NCBI RefSeq assembly: GCF_024105635.1
Contig: NZ_WYDQ01000001.1
Location: 3,224,501 to 3,288,500, forward strand
DNA length: 64,000 nt
Source: Oceanicola sp. 502str15
Lineage (GTDB): Bacteria; Pseudomonadota; Alphaproteobacteria; Rhodobacterales; Rhodobacteraceae
Reading direction: 5' to 3'
How positions within the stretch are numbered: the first letter of the stretch is position 1; each line of letters starts with the position of its first letter. A program made the translations under genes and the position numbers. The notes under the pieces are model-generated. The model made no database searches and was not told where the DNA came from. It worked only from the letters and a program-made list of their open reading frames with translations. Positions 8,461 through 17,749 of the stretch are shown here, piece after piece.

Positions 8461-9012
8461 ATGGCGGATCCCAAGCAGGAACCAGAAGAGCTGATCGACA
8501 TCGACGCACTGGCAGATGAAGCCGGGGAGCCGCAGGAGATCGAAGAGGTCGAAATCCTCCGCGCCGAGCGCGATGAAATGCGCGACCGTTTCATGCGGGC
8601 CCTGGCCGATGCCGAGAACGCCCGCAAGCGCGGCGAGCGCGACCGGCGCGAAGCCGAGCAGTATGGCGGCTCGAAGCTGTCGCGCGACATGCTGCCGGTC
8701 TACGACAACCTCAAGCGCGCACTCGAGGCCGCAGGCGGTTCCGATGGCAAGGGCGAGGGCATGTCCGCGCTGATCGAAGGCGTCGAGCTGACCATGCGCG
8801 AGCTGCTGAATATATTCGAAAAGCACGGAATCACCAAGATCTCCCCCGAAGTGGGCGACAAATTCGATCCGCAGCATCATCAGGCGATGTTCGAGGCCCC
8901 GCTGCCCGACACCAAGCAGGGTGACATCATCCAGGTCGCGGCCGAGGGCTTCATGCTGCATGACCGCCTGCTGCGTCCTGCGCAGGTTGGTGTGTCCAGC
9001 AACCCCGGCTGA
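8461..9012 (+). CDS. grpE: Nucleotide exchange factor GrpE
   Basis: GrpE releases ADP from DnaK. The protein has 183 residues, with an acidic N terminus, a long coiled-coil region (about 30-90: EEVEILRAERDEMRDRFMRALADAENARKR) and the C-terminal beta domain. That domain contains GDKFDPQHHQAMFEA and the family signature ending VAAEGFMLHDRLLRPAQVGVS. It is co-transcribed with hrcA (3-bp gap). Its partners dnaK and dnaJ lie 42 kb away in this window. Confidence 0.96.
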   Translation: MADPKQEPEELIDIDALADEAGEPQEIEEVEILRAERDEMRDRFMRALADAENARKRGERDRREAEQYGGSKLSRDMLPVYDNLKRALEAAGGSDGKGEGMSALIEGVELTMRELLNIFEKHGITKISPEVGDKFDPQHHQAMFEAPLPDTKQGDIIQVAAEGFMLHDRLLRPAQVGVSSNPG

Positions 9013-9016
9013 GGGT

Positions 9017-9031
9017 CGGGCAAACTGCCCG
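9017..9031. terminator. Short hairpin between convergent grpE and mutS
   Basis: CGGGCA and TGCCCG form a 6-bp stem with an AAC loop in the 20-bp gap between the two stop codons. No T-run follows on either strand, so it would be a weak intrinsic terminator at best. Its position between convergent genes is the main support. Confidence 0.3.
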
Positions 9032-9032
9032 C

Positions 9033-11672
9033 CTACTCCGCCAGGCGCTTCAGTTCATAGATCACATCCAACGCCTCTCGGGGCGTCAGCTCGTCGGGCA
9101 GCACCCCGGCGAGCTTTTCCTTGAGCGCATCCACTTCCGCTTTCGGCGCTGGCGGCGCCACCTTCGGCATCGCGGCAAAGAGCGGCAGGTCGTCGATCAG
9201 CCGCGACTTGTCGCCACCCTCGCGCTCACCCTTCTCAAGCTGCTCCAGCACCATCCGCGCCCGCGACACCACCGCCTCGGGCAGCCCGGCCAGCTTGGCA
9301 ACCTGCACGCCATAGCTCGCTTCCGCCGCGCCCATCCGCACTTCGTGCAGGAAAATCACGTCGCCTTCCCACTCCTTCACCGCAACGGTGGCGTTCTCGG
9401 CCCCGTCCAGCTTGGCCGACAGGGCGGTCATTTCATGGTAATGGGTGGCAAAAAGCGCCCGCGCCCGGTTCACATCATGCAGGTGCTCCATCACCGCCCA
9501 GGCAATCGACAGCCCGTCATAGGTGGCCGTCCCGCGCCCGATCTCGTCGAGAATCACCAGGCTCCTGTCATCCGCCTGATTCAGGATCGCCGCCGTTTCC
9601 ACCATCTCCACCATGAAGGTCGAGCGCCCGCGAGCCAGATCATCTGCCGCCCCGACCCGCGAGAACAGGCTCGAAACGATCCCGACATGCGCCCGCTTCG
9701 CTGGCACAAAGCTGCCCGCCTGCGCCAGCAGGGCGATCAGCGCGTTCTGCCGAAGGAAGGTCGATTTACCCGCCATGTTCGGCCCGGTCAGAAGCCAGAT
9801 GTGTGCCCCCTCGCCACCATCCGACAGCCCGCAGTCATTGGCCACAAACGCCTGCCCGCCTTCCCGGCGCAGCGCCGCCTCGACCACCGGATGCCGTCCG
9901 CCCTCCACCTCGAAGGCCCTGCCCTCATCCACCACCGGCCGCACCCAACCCTCGCCGCTGGCAAGATCCGCAAGGGCGCAGGCAAGGTCCAGCTCCGCCA
10001 GGGCCCGCGCAGCGCCGCCCACTTCGGCGGAGGCGTCGATAATAGCCGTTCTCAGGCGGGAATAGAGACGTTTCTCGATCTCCAGGCACCGCCCGGCCGC
10101 ATTCAGAATCCGGGTTTCGAGTTCACTCAGCTCCACCGTCGTAAAGCGGATCGCATTGGCCGTTGTCTGGCGATGAATGAACACCTCCGAGAGCGGCGGC
10201 TTCATCATCTTGTCGGCATGGGTCGCCGTGGTCTCGATGAAGTACCCCAGCACATTGTTGTGCTTGATCTTCAGCGCCGAAATCCCGGTCTGCTCGGCAA
10301 ACTCGGACTGCATCCGGGCAATCACCCCGCGCCCTTCGTCGCGCAGGGTCCGGACCTCGTCGAGCTCCTCGTCGTAGCCGGCGGCAATATAGCCGCCGTC
10401 CCGGGCCAGCAGCGGCGGCTCCGCCACCAGTGCCGCATCCAGCAGGTCGGCCAACTCATCATGCCCTCGCAGCGCCTGCGCGGCATCGGCCACAAGCTCC
10501 GGCACCTCTCCGTCGAGCGAGCCCGCCAGCAGTTCGGCCTGCCCCAAACCGTTGCGAATGGCGGCAAGGTCGCGCGGGCCACCCCGGTCGAGTGCCAGCC
10601 GCGAAAGGGCGCGGTCCATGTCGGGCACCCGCCGCAGCGCATCCCGCAGCGGCTCCCGCACCCCGGCATCCAGCGCCCATTCCACCGTGTCGAGCCTGCG
10701 GTGAACTTCCTGAAGATTCCGCGAGGGCGAAGACACCCGCCGCTCCAGCAGCCGCCCGCCCCCCGCGGTCAATGTCCGGTCGATCGCGGCAATCAGGCTG
10801 CCTTCACGCCCGCCGCTCAGGCTGCGGGTCAGTTCCAGGTTCCGGCGGGTCGCGGCGTCGATCTGCATCACGCCGCCCATGTCCTCGGCCACCGGCGGGC
10901 GCAGCAGCGGCAGGTTCCCCTTCTGGGTCAGCTCCAGATAGGCAACAATCGCACCCATGGCCGAAAGCTCGGCGCGCCCGAAGCTGCCAAAGGCATCCAG
11001 CGTCTTCACGCCCAGCGCTGCGCAAAGCCGGGCCTTGCCGCTCTCGCTGTCAAAGCTCTCTGCCGAGGCCAGCGTGGCCGCGGTCCCAAGATCAGATACT
11101 ATTTCAGCCTGAAACGCCTCCGCACGCTCGCTCACCAGCACCTCGCGCGGGCCGAGCCGAGCCAGTTGCGGCCCCAGCAGTTCCGCGCCGCATCGCACCA
11201 CCCGAAAGGCCCCGGTCGAAATATCCACCCAGGCCAGCGCCCCTTCGCCCCGCACCTCGGCATAGGCGGCAAGGTAGTTGTGCCGCCTCGGCTCCAGCAG
11301 GCTCTCCTCGGTCAGCGTGCCCGGCGTCACCAGCCGCACCACCTCGCGCCGCACAACCGATTTGTACCCGCGCTTCTTTGCCTCCTCCGGGCTTTCCATC
11401 TGCTCGCAGACGGCCACCCGAAACCCCTTGCGGATAAGCGTCAGCAGGTAGGATTCCGCCGCATGCACCGGCACCCCGCACATCGGAATGTCATCGCCGT
11501 CGTGCTTGCCCCGCTTCGTCAGCGCGATATCCAACGCCTCCGAGGCCGCCACGGCGTCCTCGAAGAACATCTCGTAGAAGTCGCCCATACGATAAAAAAG
11601 AAGCGCCCCCGGATGATCTGCCTTGATCTCCAGGTATTGCGCCATCATCGGTGTGACTGCTGCAGAACTCAC
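9033..11672 (-). CDS. mutS: DNA mismatch repair protein MutS
   Basis: MutS recognises mismatches and recruits MutL. The 879-residue protein begins with the mismatch-binding domain, in which FYRMGDFYEMFFEDA holds the Phe-x-Glu wedge. The ATPase domain has Walker A GPNMAGKSTFLRQNA near residue 630, VEMVETAAILNQA, Walker B LVILDEIGRGTATYDGLS and ATHYHEMTAL. The C terminus ends in the usual region before the short dimerisation motif. It is transcribed alone, divergent from the malic enzyme gene and convergent with grpE. Confidence 0.97.
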   Translation of the reverse strand: MSSAAVTPMMAQYLEIKADHPGALLFYRMGDFYEMFFEDAVAASEALDIALTKRGKHDGDDIPMCGVPVHAAESYLLTLIRKGFRVAVCEQMESPEEAKKRGYKSVVRREVVRLVTPGTLTEESLLEPRRHNYLAAYAEVRGEGALAWVDISTGAFRVVRCGAELLGPQLARLGPREVLVSERAEAFQAEIVSDLGTAATLASAESFDSESGKARLCAALGVKTLDAFGSFGRAELSAMGAIVAYLELTQKGNLPLLRPPVAEDMGGVMQIDAATRRNLELTRSLSGGREGSLIAAIDRTLTAGGGRLLERRVSSPSRNLQEVHRRLDTVEWALDAGVREPLRDALRRVPDMDRALSRLALDRGGPRDLAAIRNGLGQAELLAGSLDGEVPELVADAAQALRGHDELADLLDAALVAEPPLLARDGGYIAAGYDEELDEVRTLRDEGRGVIARMQSEFAEQTGISALKIKHNNVLGYFIETTATHADKMMKPPLSEVFIHRQTTANAIRFTTVELSELETRILNAAGRCLEIEKRLYSRLRTAIIDASAEVGGAARALAELDLACALADLASGEGWVRPVVDEGRAFEVEGGRHPVVEAALRREGGQAFVANDCGLSDGGEGAHIWLLTGPNMAGKSTFLRQNALIALLAQAGSFVPAKRAHVGIVSSLFSRVGAADDLARGRSTFMVEMVETAAILNQADDRSLVILDEIGRGTATYDGLSIAWAVMEHLHDVNRARALFATHYHEMTALSAKLDGAENATVAVKEWEGDVIFLHEVRMGAAEASYGVQVAKLAGLPEAVVSRARMVLEQLEKGEREGGDKSRLIDDLPLFAAMPKVAPPAPKAEVDALKEKLAGVLPDELTPREALDVIYELKRLAE

Positions 11673-11787
11673 ACTTGCCCCCGCCTGCTCATTTGGCGGA
11701 CCATAGCCCCCGCGCCCGAAAGGCTAAACCCCCGGTAGACGTCCAAAGATTGGCGGGTTACCCAGCCTGCGCAAGAGGAGGAGAAAC

Positions 11788-14043
11788 ATGGCCAAATCCC
11801 GCATCACGCCTGAAGAGGCGCTGAGCTTTCACCTTGAGCCGCGCCCCGGCAAGCTCGAGATCAATGCCACCGTGGCCATGACCACCCAGCGCGACCTGTC
11901 GCTGGCCTATTCCCCGGGCGTCGCCGTGCCGGTCGAGGCCATCGCTGCAAACCCGGCCGCCGCCTATGATTACACCGCCAAGGGCAACCTCGTGGCCGTC
12001 ATCTCCAACGGCACCGCCATCCTTGGGCTCGGCAATCTGGGCGCGCTGGCCTCCAAGCCGGTGATGGAAGGCAAGGCCGTGCTGTTCAAGCGCTTTGCCG
12101 ACATCGACAGCATCGACCTCGAGCTCGACACGGAAGACGCCGATGCCTTCATCAATGCCGTCAAGCTCATGGGCCCCTCCTTCGGCGGCATCAACCTCGA
12201 GGACATCAAGGCCCCCGAGTGCTTCATCATCGAGCAGCAGCTCAAGGAGCTGATGGATATCCCGGTGTTCCATGACGACCAGCACGGCACCGCCGTGATC
12301 TGTGCGGCTGGCCTCATCAACGCGCTGCACATCTCCGGAAAGAAGATCGAAGACGTGAAGATCGTGCTCAACGGGGCAGGGGCCGCCGGCATCGCCTGCC
12401 TCGAACTGCTCAAGAGCATGGGCGCCCAGCACGACAACTGCATCATGTGCGACACCAAGGGCGTCATCTACCAGGGCCGCACCGAGGGCATGAACCAGTG
12501 GAAATCGGCCCACGCGGTCAAGACCGACCTGCGCGAACTGGCCGATGCCATGAAAGGGGCCGATGTGTTTCTCGGCGTCTCCGCCAAGGGCGCCGTCACT
12601 CAGGACATGGTGATGAGCATGGCCGACAAGCCGGTAATCTTCGCCATGGCCAACCCCGATCCCGAGATCACCCCGGAAGAGGCCCACGAGGTCCGCCCCG
12701 ATGCCATCGTCGCCACCGGCCGCTCCGATTATCCCAACCAGGTCAACAACGTGCTCGGCTTCCCCTATCTCTTCCGCGGGGCGCTCGACATTCACGCACG
12801 GGCCATCAACGACGAGATGAAGATCGCCTGCGCCGAGGCGCTCGCGGAGCTTGCCCGCGCCGATGTGCCCGACGAAGTGGCCATGGCCTATGGCCGCAAG
12901 CTCGCCTTCGGGCGCGACTACATCATCCCCACGCCGTTCGATCCCCGGCTGATCCACGTCATCCCGCCCGCCGTGGCGCGCGCCGGCATGGACACCGGCG
13001 TTGCCCGCCGCCCGATCGTCGACATGGATGGATACGAGGCCAGCCTCCGCGCCCGGATGGACCCGACCGCCTCCATCCTCCGCTCCATCCACGCCCGCGC
13101 CCGCAACGCCCAGGCCCGTATGATCTTTGCCGAGGGCGACGACGTGCGCGTGCTCCGGGCCGCCGTTGCCTACCAGCGACAGGGCTGCGGCAAGGCCCTT
13201 GTGGTGGGCCGCGAGGAGGATGTACGCGATCGGCTCGAAGGGGCCGGGCTGGGCGATGCCGTGCGCGAGCTTGAAATCGTCAATGCCGCCAACACCGCGC
13301 AACTCGACGAGTACAAGGAGTTTCTCTACGCCCGCCTGCAACGCAAGGGAATCGACCGGCAGGACGTGCACCGCCTCGCTGCCCGCGACCGCCACGTCTT
13401 CGGCGCCCTCATGCTGGCCCACGGCCACGGCGACGGCCTCATCACCGGGGCAACCCGCAAATCGGCCCACGCCCTGCAACTCGTCGGCAATGTCTTCGAC
13501 ATCACCCCCGAATCCGGCGCCGTGGCCGTCACCGCGCTGCTGCACCGCGGCCGGATCGTGCTGATCGGCGATACCCTCGTGCACGAATGGCCCGACGAGC
13601 AGGATCTCGCCACCATCGCAGAGCGCGGCGCCGCCGTTGCCCGCTCTCTCGGCATCGAGCCGCGCGTGGCTTTCCTGTCGTTCTCCACCTTCGGCTACCC
13701 GGTGTCCGAGCGGGCCGAAAAGATGCACCTTGCGCCCAAGGTTCTCGACTCCCGCGGCGTGGATTTCGAATACGATGGCGAAATGACGGTGGATGTCGCG
13801 ATGAACCGCGACCAGATGGCCAACTATCCCTTCTGCCGTCTGACCGGCCCCGCCAACGTTCTGGTGGTGCCGGCGCGTCACTCTGCGTCGATTTCCACCA
13901 AGCTGATGCAGGAAATGGCGGGCGCCACCGTGATCGGACCGATCCTGACCGGCATCGACAAGTCGGTGCAGATCTGCTCGACAACCTCCACAGCCAGCGA
14001 CATTCTGAACATGGCCGTGCTGGCAGCGGCCAAAATCGGGTAG
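11788..14043 (+). CDS. maeB: NADP-dependent malic enzyme, hybrid MaeB type with phosphotransacetylase-like domain
   Basis: The enzyme decarboxylates malate to pyruvate with NADP. Residues 1 to about 430 form the malic enzyme part, with LAYSPGVAVP, FKRFADIDSIDLELD, PVFHDDQHGTAV near 160 and NAD-binding GAGAAGIACLELL. From about 440 to 751 runs a phosphotransacetylase-like domain (ARMIFAEGDDVRVLRAA, HGDGLITGATRK) that in characterised homologues is regulatory and mediates acetyl-CoA inhibition. Length 751 is typical of this fused class. A strong GAGGAGGAG lies upstream of the ATG. A sugar kinase gene follows after 13 nt. Confidence 0.95.
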   Translation: MAKSRITPEEALSFHLEPRPGKLEINATVAMTTQRDLSLAYSPGVAVPVEAIAANPAAAYDYTAKGNLVAVISNGTAILGLGNLGALASKPVMEGKAVLFKRFADIDSIDLELDTEDADAFINAVKLMGPSFGGINLEDIKAPECFIIEQQLKELMDIPVFHDDQHGTAVICAAGLINALHISGKKIEDVKIVLNGAGAAGIACLELLKSMGAQHDNCIMCDTKGVIYQGRTEGMNQWKSAHAVKTDLRELADAMKGADVFLGVSAKGAVTQDMVMSMADKPVIFAMANPDPEITPEEAHEVRPDAIVATGRSDYPNQVNNVLGFPYLFRGALDIHARAINDEMKIACAEALAELARADVPDEVAMAYGRKLAFGRDYIIPTPFDPRLIHVIPPAVARAGMDTGVARRPIVDMDGYEASLRARMDPTASILRSIHARARNAQARMIFAEGDDVRVLRAAVAYQRQGCGKALVVGREEDVRDRLEGAGLGDAVRELEIVNAANTAQLDEYKEFLYARLQRKGIDRQDVHRLAARDRHVFGALMLAHGHGDGLITGATRKSAHALQLVGNVFDITPESGAVAVTALLHRGRIVLIGDTLVHEWPDEQDLATIAERGAAVARSLGIEPRVAFLSFSTFGYPVSERAEKMHLAPKVLDSRGVDFEYDGEMTVDVAMNRDQMANYPFCRLTGPANVLVVPARHSASISTKLMQEMAGATVIGPILTGIDKSVQICSTTSTASDILNMAVLAAAKIG

Positions 14044-14056
14044 CCTGGGGAGCGCC

Positions 14057-14929
14057 GTGACTGTCTTCAACTTCGGTTCGATCAACCGCGACCTCATCCA
14101 CGAGGTGCCGCATATGCCCGCTGCGGGAGAAACCATCGCAGCCACGCGCTACTCCGTCGGCCTCGGCGGGAAGGGCGCAAACCAGTCGGTTGCCTCCGCA
14201 CGGGCCGGCGCCAAAACCGTGCATATCGGAGCTGTCGGGCAGGAAGACACCTGGTCCCTCGGCCAGCTCGAAGGCTACGGCGTGGATATCTCCCACATCC
14301 AGAAAGCGCCGGAGGCCGAAACCGGCCATGCGGTCATCTACGTCGATCCCACCGGCGAGAACTCCATCGTCATCCAGAGCGGTGCGAATGCGCAGCAATC
14401 CCTCCACCGGGTCGAGGCCGCCCTGTCCGATGCCGCCTCGGGTGACATCCTGCTGCTCCAGAACGAAACGCCGCTGACCGAGGAAGTTGCCAAATCAGGC
14501 CGGAATAGAGACCTTTTCGTCATCTATTCCGCCGCTCCCTTCGAGGCCGACGCCGTCAGCGCCATGCTCCCCTACATCGACCTGCTGGTGATGAACCGGG
14601 GCGAATGCGAAGAGCTGGAGCGCCGCAACCGCATGCCCCTGGCCGAAATTCCGGTGCCCCACGTGCTTGTCACGCTCGGGGCCGATGGGGCGCTTTGGCG
14701 CGACCAGAGCACCGGCGGCGTTACCCATGTGCCCGCCCGCAAGGTCGATGCGGTCGATACCACCGGCGCGGGCGATTGCTTCACCGGCGTCATCGCCGCC
14801 GCGCTCTCGGAGGGGCTCTCGCACAAGGATGCGCTCGAACTGGCCACCGCCGCTGCCGGGATCCAGGTCACGCGCCCCGGTGCAGCGCCCGCCATGCCCT
14901 CCCGCGCCGAGATCGAGGCCGACGCTTAA
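14057..14929 (+). CDS. PfkB-family carbohydrate kinase, ribokinase-like
   Basis: The 290-residue protein carries both PfkB signatures: VGLGGKGANQSVASARAGA in the N-terminal half and DTTGAGDCFTGVIAA near residues 235-249, including the anion hole and catalytic Asp. The N terminus FNFGSINRDLIHEVPHMP is ribokinase-like, so ribose is a likely substrate, but adenosine or another sugar cannot be excluded. The start is GTG at 14057, shortly after the malic enzyme stop, which suggests co-transcription. No ribose transporter is nearby, so I do not assign rbsK. Confidence 0.85.
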   Translation: MTVFNFGSINRDLIHEVPHMPAAGETIAATRYSVGLGGKGANQSVASARAGAKTVHIGAVGQEDTWSLGQLEGYGVDISHIQKAPEAETGHAVIYVDPTGENSIVIQSGANAQQSLHRVEAALSDAASGDILLLQNETPLTEEVAKSGRNRDLFVIYSAAPFEADAVSAMLPYIDLLVMNRGECEELERRNRMPLAEIPVPHVLVTLGADGALWRDQSTGGVTHVPARKVDAVDTTGAGDCFTGVIAAALSEGLSHKDALELATAAAGIQVTRPGAAPAMPSRAEIEADA

Positions 14930-14957
14930 GGCGCGAATCCTTCCGCTTCGTCGGTCC

Positions 14958-15623
14958 TCATCCGCCAGCAAAGGGCGCCGCGCTGCCCCAGAGCTGCCGC
15001 ACACGCTCATCCCGGCCACAGGCCTCCCGATAGCGCTTGTAGGCACTCGCTTTCGATTTCGGGCCAAACCGGGTCAGGATCACATCCGACTTCTTGTAGT
15101 AATCCTGATGATAGGCCTCCGCCGGGTAGAACGGGGCCGCTTGCAGCACCGGCGTCACCACATCCTTGCCCAACGCCTTCTCGGCATCGGCAATCGCTGC
15201 CTCCGCAGCGCTCTTTTCCGCTGAGTCAGAGACAAAAATCGCGGTCCGGTAGCTTTCGCCCCGGTCGCAAAACTGCCCGCCCGCATCGGTCGGGTCCACG
15301 CTGCGCAAGAAGGCGTGGAGGATCTGGTCATATGTGATCACGGCCGGATCGTAGCTGATCTCGACCGCCTCGTAGTGCCCGGTCCCCCCGGCAACGACCT
15401 GCTTGTAGGTCGGGTTCGCCACCGTTCCGCCGGCAAACCCGGAGACCACCTCGCCAACGCCCTTCAGCTTCTCGAAATCCGCTTCCACACACCAAAAGCA
15501 CCCGCCCGCCAGCACCGCCGTCTCCGTGGCCGCCGCCTTCGCCGGGGCGCAGTTCGCCGCGATCCCGAGCGCGATCATCATGGCCAGCATCATCGGCCGT
15601 CCGCGTCTCAACTTCATCAACAT
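14958..15623 (-). CDS. msrA: Exported peptide-methionine (S)-S-oxide reductase MsrA
   Basis: MsrA reduces the S-epimer of methionine sulfoxide. The catalytic motif is GCFWCVE at about residues 41-47, followed by [29 protein letters not shown] and the C-terminal YHQDYYKK. The N terminus has a clear signal peptide: basic MLMKLRRGR, a hydrophobic [13 protein letters not shown] and an Ala-x-Ala cleavage region near residue 30. It therefore probably repairs periplasmic proteins. The motif contains a second cysteine (CFWC rather than CFWG), which could serve as a resolving residue. It is convergent with the kinase gene and appears monocistronic. Confidence 0.92.
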   Translation of the reverse strand: MLMKLRRGRPMMLAMMIALGIAANCAPAKAAATETAVLAGGCFWCVEADFEKLKGVGEVVSGFAGGTVANPTYKQVVAGGTGHYEAVEISYDPAVITYDQILHAFLRSVDPTDAGGQFCDRGESYRTAIFVSDSAEKSAAEAAIADAEKALGKDVVTPVLQAAPFYPAEAYHQDYYKKSDVILTRFGPKSKASAYKRYREACGRDERVRQLWGSAAPFAGG

Positions 15624-15744
15624 GACCTATCCTCCTGTTGCCCCGACCCTGGCCGCCCAACCCCGTCCCGGTCCAATCACCCCGCCGTGACCTCACACCG
15701 TCTTTACCCTTGGAAACATTCGCAGCTCTCCCTAGCGTGGCCCC

Positions 15745-16650
15745 ATGAACACCGAAGTCACCACCCACACCGCCGAGGACGACCCGCGCAACGAGTCGAT
15801 CCTCATCTGGCTCAACGGCGCGCTGAAGCCCCGCGCCGAGGCGCTCGTCAGCGTCTACGATTCCGGCTTCATGCTGGGAGATGGCGTCTGGGAAGGACTG
15901 CGCCTTTACGACGGCAGATGGACCTTCATCGACGAGCACATGGACAGGCTGTTCGAGGCCGCCAAGGCGATTGACCTCGACATCGGCATGAGCCGAAATC
16001 AGCTCATTTCCGCAATAACAGAGACGCAAACCGCCAACGGCATGACGACAGATGCCCATGTCCGCCTCATGGTCACTCGCGGCATCAAGACCCGCCCCTT
16101 CCAGCACCCCTCGCTCTCGCGCTCCGGTCCCACCGTGGCCATCATCATGGAGCACTCCAAACCCTCCATCCCGCGCCCCATCCGCCTTGCCACCGTGCCC
16201 CACACGCGCGGCCTGCCGATGACCCAAGACCCCAAGCTGAATTCCCACAGCAAACTCAACTGCATCCTCGCCTGCATCGCCGCCGAGAAGGCCGGGGCCG
16301 ACGAAGCCCTCATGCTCGATGTCCATGGCTTCGTGAACACGACCAACGCCTGCAACTTCTTCATCGTCCGCAAGGGCGAGGTTTGGACCTCGACCGGCGA
16401 TTACTGCATGAACGGCATTACCCGGCAGAAGGTGATCGATCTCTGCCATGCCAACGGCATCCCCTGCCGCGAAAAGAACTACTCCCTCGTCGAGGCCTAT
16501 TCCGCCGAAGAGGCCTTTCTCACCGGCACATTCGGCGCACAAACCCCGGTGGGCGAGATTGATGGCCGCCCCATCGGCACCGGCCGGATGGGTCCCGTCA
16601 CCGAACGCATCCGCACGCTCTACAAGTCCCTCGTCACGGAGCCCGCATGA
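15745..16650 (+). CDS. Class IV PLP-dependent aminotransferase (D-amino-acid / branched-chain type)
   Basis: This 301-residue fold-type IV aminotransferase shows the family start VYDSGFMLGDGVWEGLRLYDG at about 37-57, the catalytic lysine in NSHSKLNCI (K170), and the PLP-phosphate-binding part around EALMLDVHGFVNTTNACNFF and GITRQKVIDL. It could be a D-alanine or a branched-chain transaminase; sequence alone does not separate them. The stop overlaps the next gene (ATGA), and a sulfotransferase-like gene follows, so the three genes form one unit. A possible promoter with TTGGAA lies about 35 bp upstream of the start. Confidence 0.88.
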   Translation: MNTEVTTHTAEDDPRNESILIWLNGALKPRAEALVSVYDSGFMLGDGVWEGLRLYDGRWTFIDEHMDRLFEAAKAIDLDIGMSRNQLISAITETQTANGMTTDAHVRLMVTRGIKTRPFQHPSLSRSGPTVAIIMEHSKPSIPRPIRLATVPHTRGLPMTQDPKLNSHSKLNCILACIAAEKAGADEALMLDVHGFVNTTNACNFFIVRKGEVWTSTGDYCMNGITRQKVIDLCHANGIPCREKNYSLVEAYSAEEAFLTGTFGAQTPVGEIDGRPIGTGRMGPVTERIRTLYKSLVTEPA

Positions 16651-16922
16651 AACACCTGTTCCCCCTCGCCATCGCCGCCCTGCTCTCCGGCTGCATGACC
16701 GAGCCCGAGCCGCTGCCCACCGGGGAGATCACCTGGGAGCAGGCCCGCGCTCTCTTCAAGGCCTGCAAGGTCGAAACCGCCTTTCAGGACCACCAGCGCA
16801 ACGTCTCCCTTACCCTGATCGACGGCAGCACCGTCACCACCGTCGAGCCCGGCCTTGACGACATCTTCCACACCGACAAGCTCGCCCCGGGCTGCCCCGA
16901 CATCGGGATCATCACCGAGTAG
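16647..16922 (+). CDS. Small predicted lipoprotein
   Basis: The 91-residue product has a signal peptide ending in the lipobox LLSGC, so lipidation at Cys 16 is expected. The mature part is about 75 residues with two further cysteines (ACKVE and GCPDI) that could form a disulfide. I do not recognise a named domain. The start ATG overlaps the aminotransferase stop by 4 nt and the stop lies 3 bp before the next gene. It is therefore locked between an aminotransferase and a sulfotransferase-like protein. Confidence 0.75.
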   Translation: MKHLFPLAIAALLSGCMTEPEPLPTGEITWEQARALFKACKVETAFQDHQRNVSLTLIDGSTVTTVEPGLDDIFHTDKLAPGCPDIGIITE

Positions 16923-16925
16923 CCT

Positions 16926-17645
16926 ATGAAAATCGCCATGTGGTCCGGCCCGCGGAATCTGTCGACCGCGATGATGTATGCCTTCGCCGCGCGCGGGGAT
17001 TGCGCCGTCTGGGACGAGCCCTTCTATGCAGCCTATCTTGCCGCCACCGGCATCGACCATCCGATGCGCGCCGAGGTTCTCTCAGAAAACGTCTCTAACC
17101 CAGCCGAAATCGCCGCAAGATGCGCTGGCGCGAACCCCGGCGGCCAGCCGCATTTCTACCAAAAGCACATGGCCCTCCACATGGTCGACGGCCTACCGCT
17201 CGACTGGGCCGAGGGCTGCGTGAACGTCCACCTTATCCGCCACCCCGCCCGCGTGGTTGCAAGCTACGCCGCCAAGCGCGAGCACCCCACACTCGCCGAT
17301 ATCGGCTACACCCAGCACGCCAATCTCTTCGCCCGCTTCCCCGGCCCGGTGATCGACGCCACCGATATCCGCGCCGACCCCGCCACCATGTTGCAAAGGC
17401 TCTGCGCCGAAATCGGCCTGCCCTTTACGCCCGCCATGCTCTCATGGCCCGCCGGCCCCAAGCCCTATGACGGCACATGGGCGCCCCATTGGTACGGCGC
17501 CATCCACCGTTCCACCGGCTTTTCCGGCGCCGAAAGCCCGTTGCCCGAGCTTCCCGCAGACATGCAGGCGCTCGCAGACGAGGCCCACCCCTTCTACCAG
17601 GACCTCGCCCGCCACAAACTCCGCCCGCCTCCGGGCTCACCGTGA
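16926..17645 (+). CDS. Sulfotransferase-like P-loop protein
   Basis: The 239-residue protein begins MKIAMWSGPRNLSTAMMYAF, a form of the 5'-phosphosulfate-binding loop of PAPS sulfotransferases. VNVHLIRHPARVVASY follows at about 101-116, equivalent to the 3'-phosphate-binding Arg/Ser region. The acceptor is unknown, and the protein could use a phosphate donor instead of PAPS. It is tightly linked to the class IV aminotransferase 280 bp upstream. As I recall, this domain pair also occurs fused in some eukaryotic proteins, which suggests a shared pathway; this should be confirmed by a database search. Confidence 0.75.
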   Translation: MKIAMWSGPRNLSTAMMYAFAARGDCAVWDEPFYAAYLAATGIDHPMRAEVLSENVSNPAEIAARCAGANPGGQPHFYQKHMALHMVDGLPLDWAEGCVNVHLIRHPARVVASYAAKREHPTLADIGYTQHANLFARFPGPVIDATDIRADPATMLQRLCAEIGLPFTPAMLSWPAGPKPYDGTWAPHWYGAIHRSTGFSGAESPLPELPADMQALADEAHPFYQDLARHKLRPPPGSP

Positions 17646-17749
17646 AAAAAAATCTCGGCTACTGAAACTTTCCCCAGCGTCCGCCCGTGTCTTCCCCAAG
17701 GCCGGCGCAAAAATGCGCCTGCCCTTCACACTGTTTGAAAGGGAGACAC

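Noticed and set aside
9345..11738. 797-codon plus-strand frame opposite mutS
   Set aside because: Antisense shadow of a textbook MutS; composition is not protein-like.
11758..14145. 795-codon minus-strand frame opposite the malic enzyme gene
   Set aside because: Antisense shadow; it runs across the gene boundary and has no motifs.
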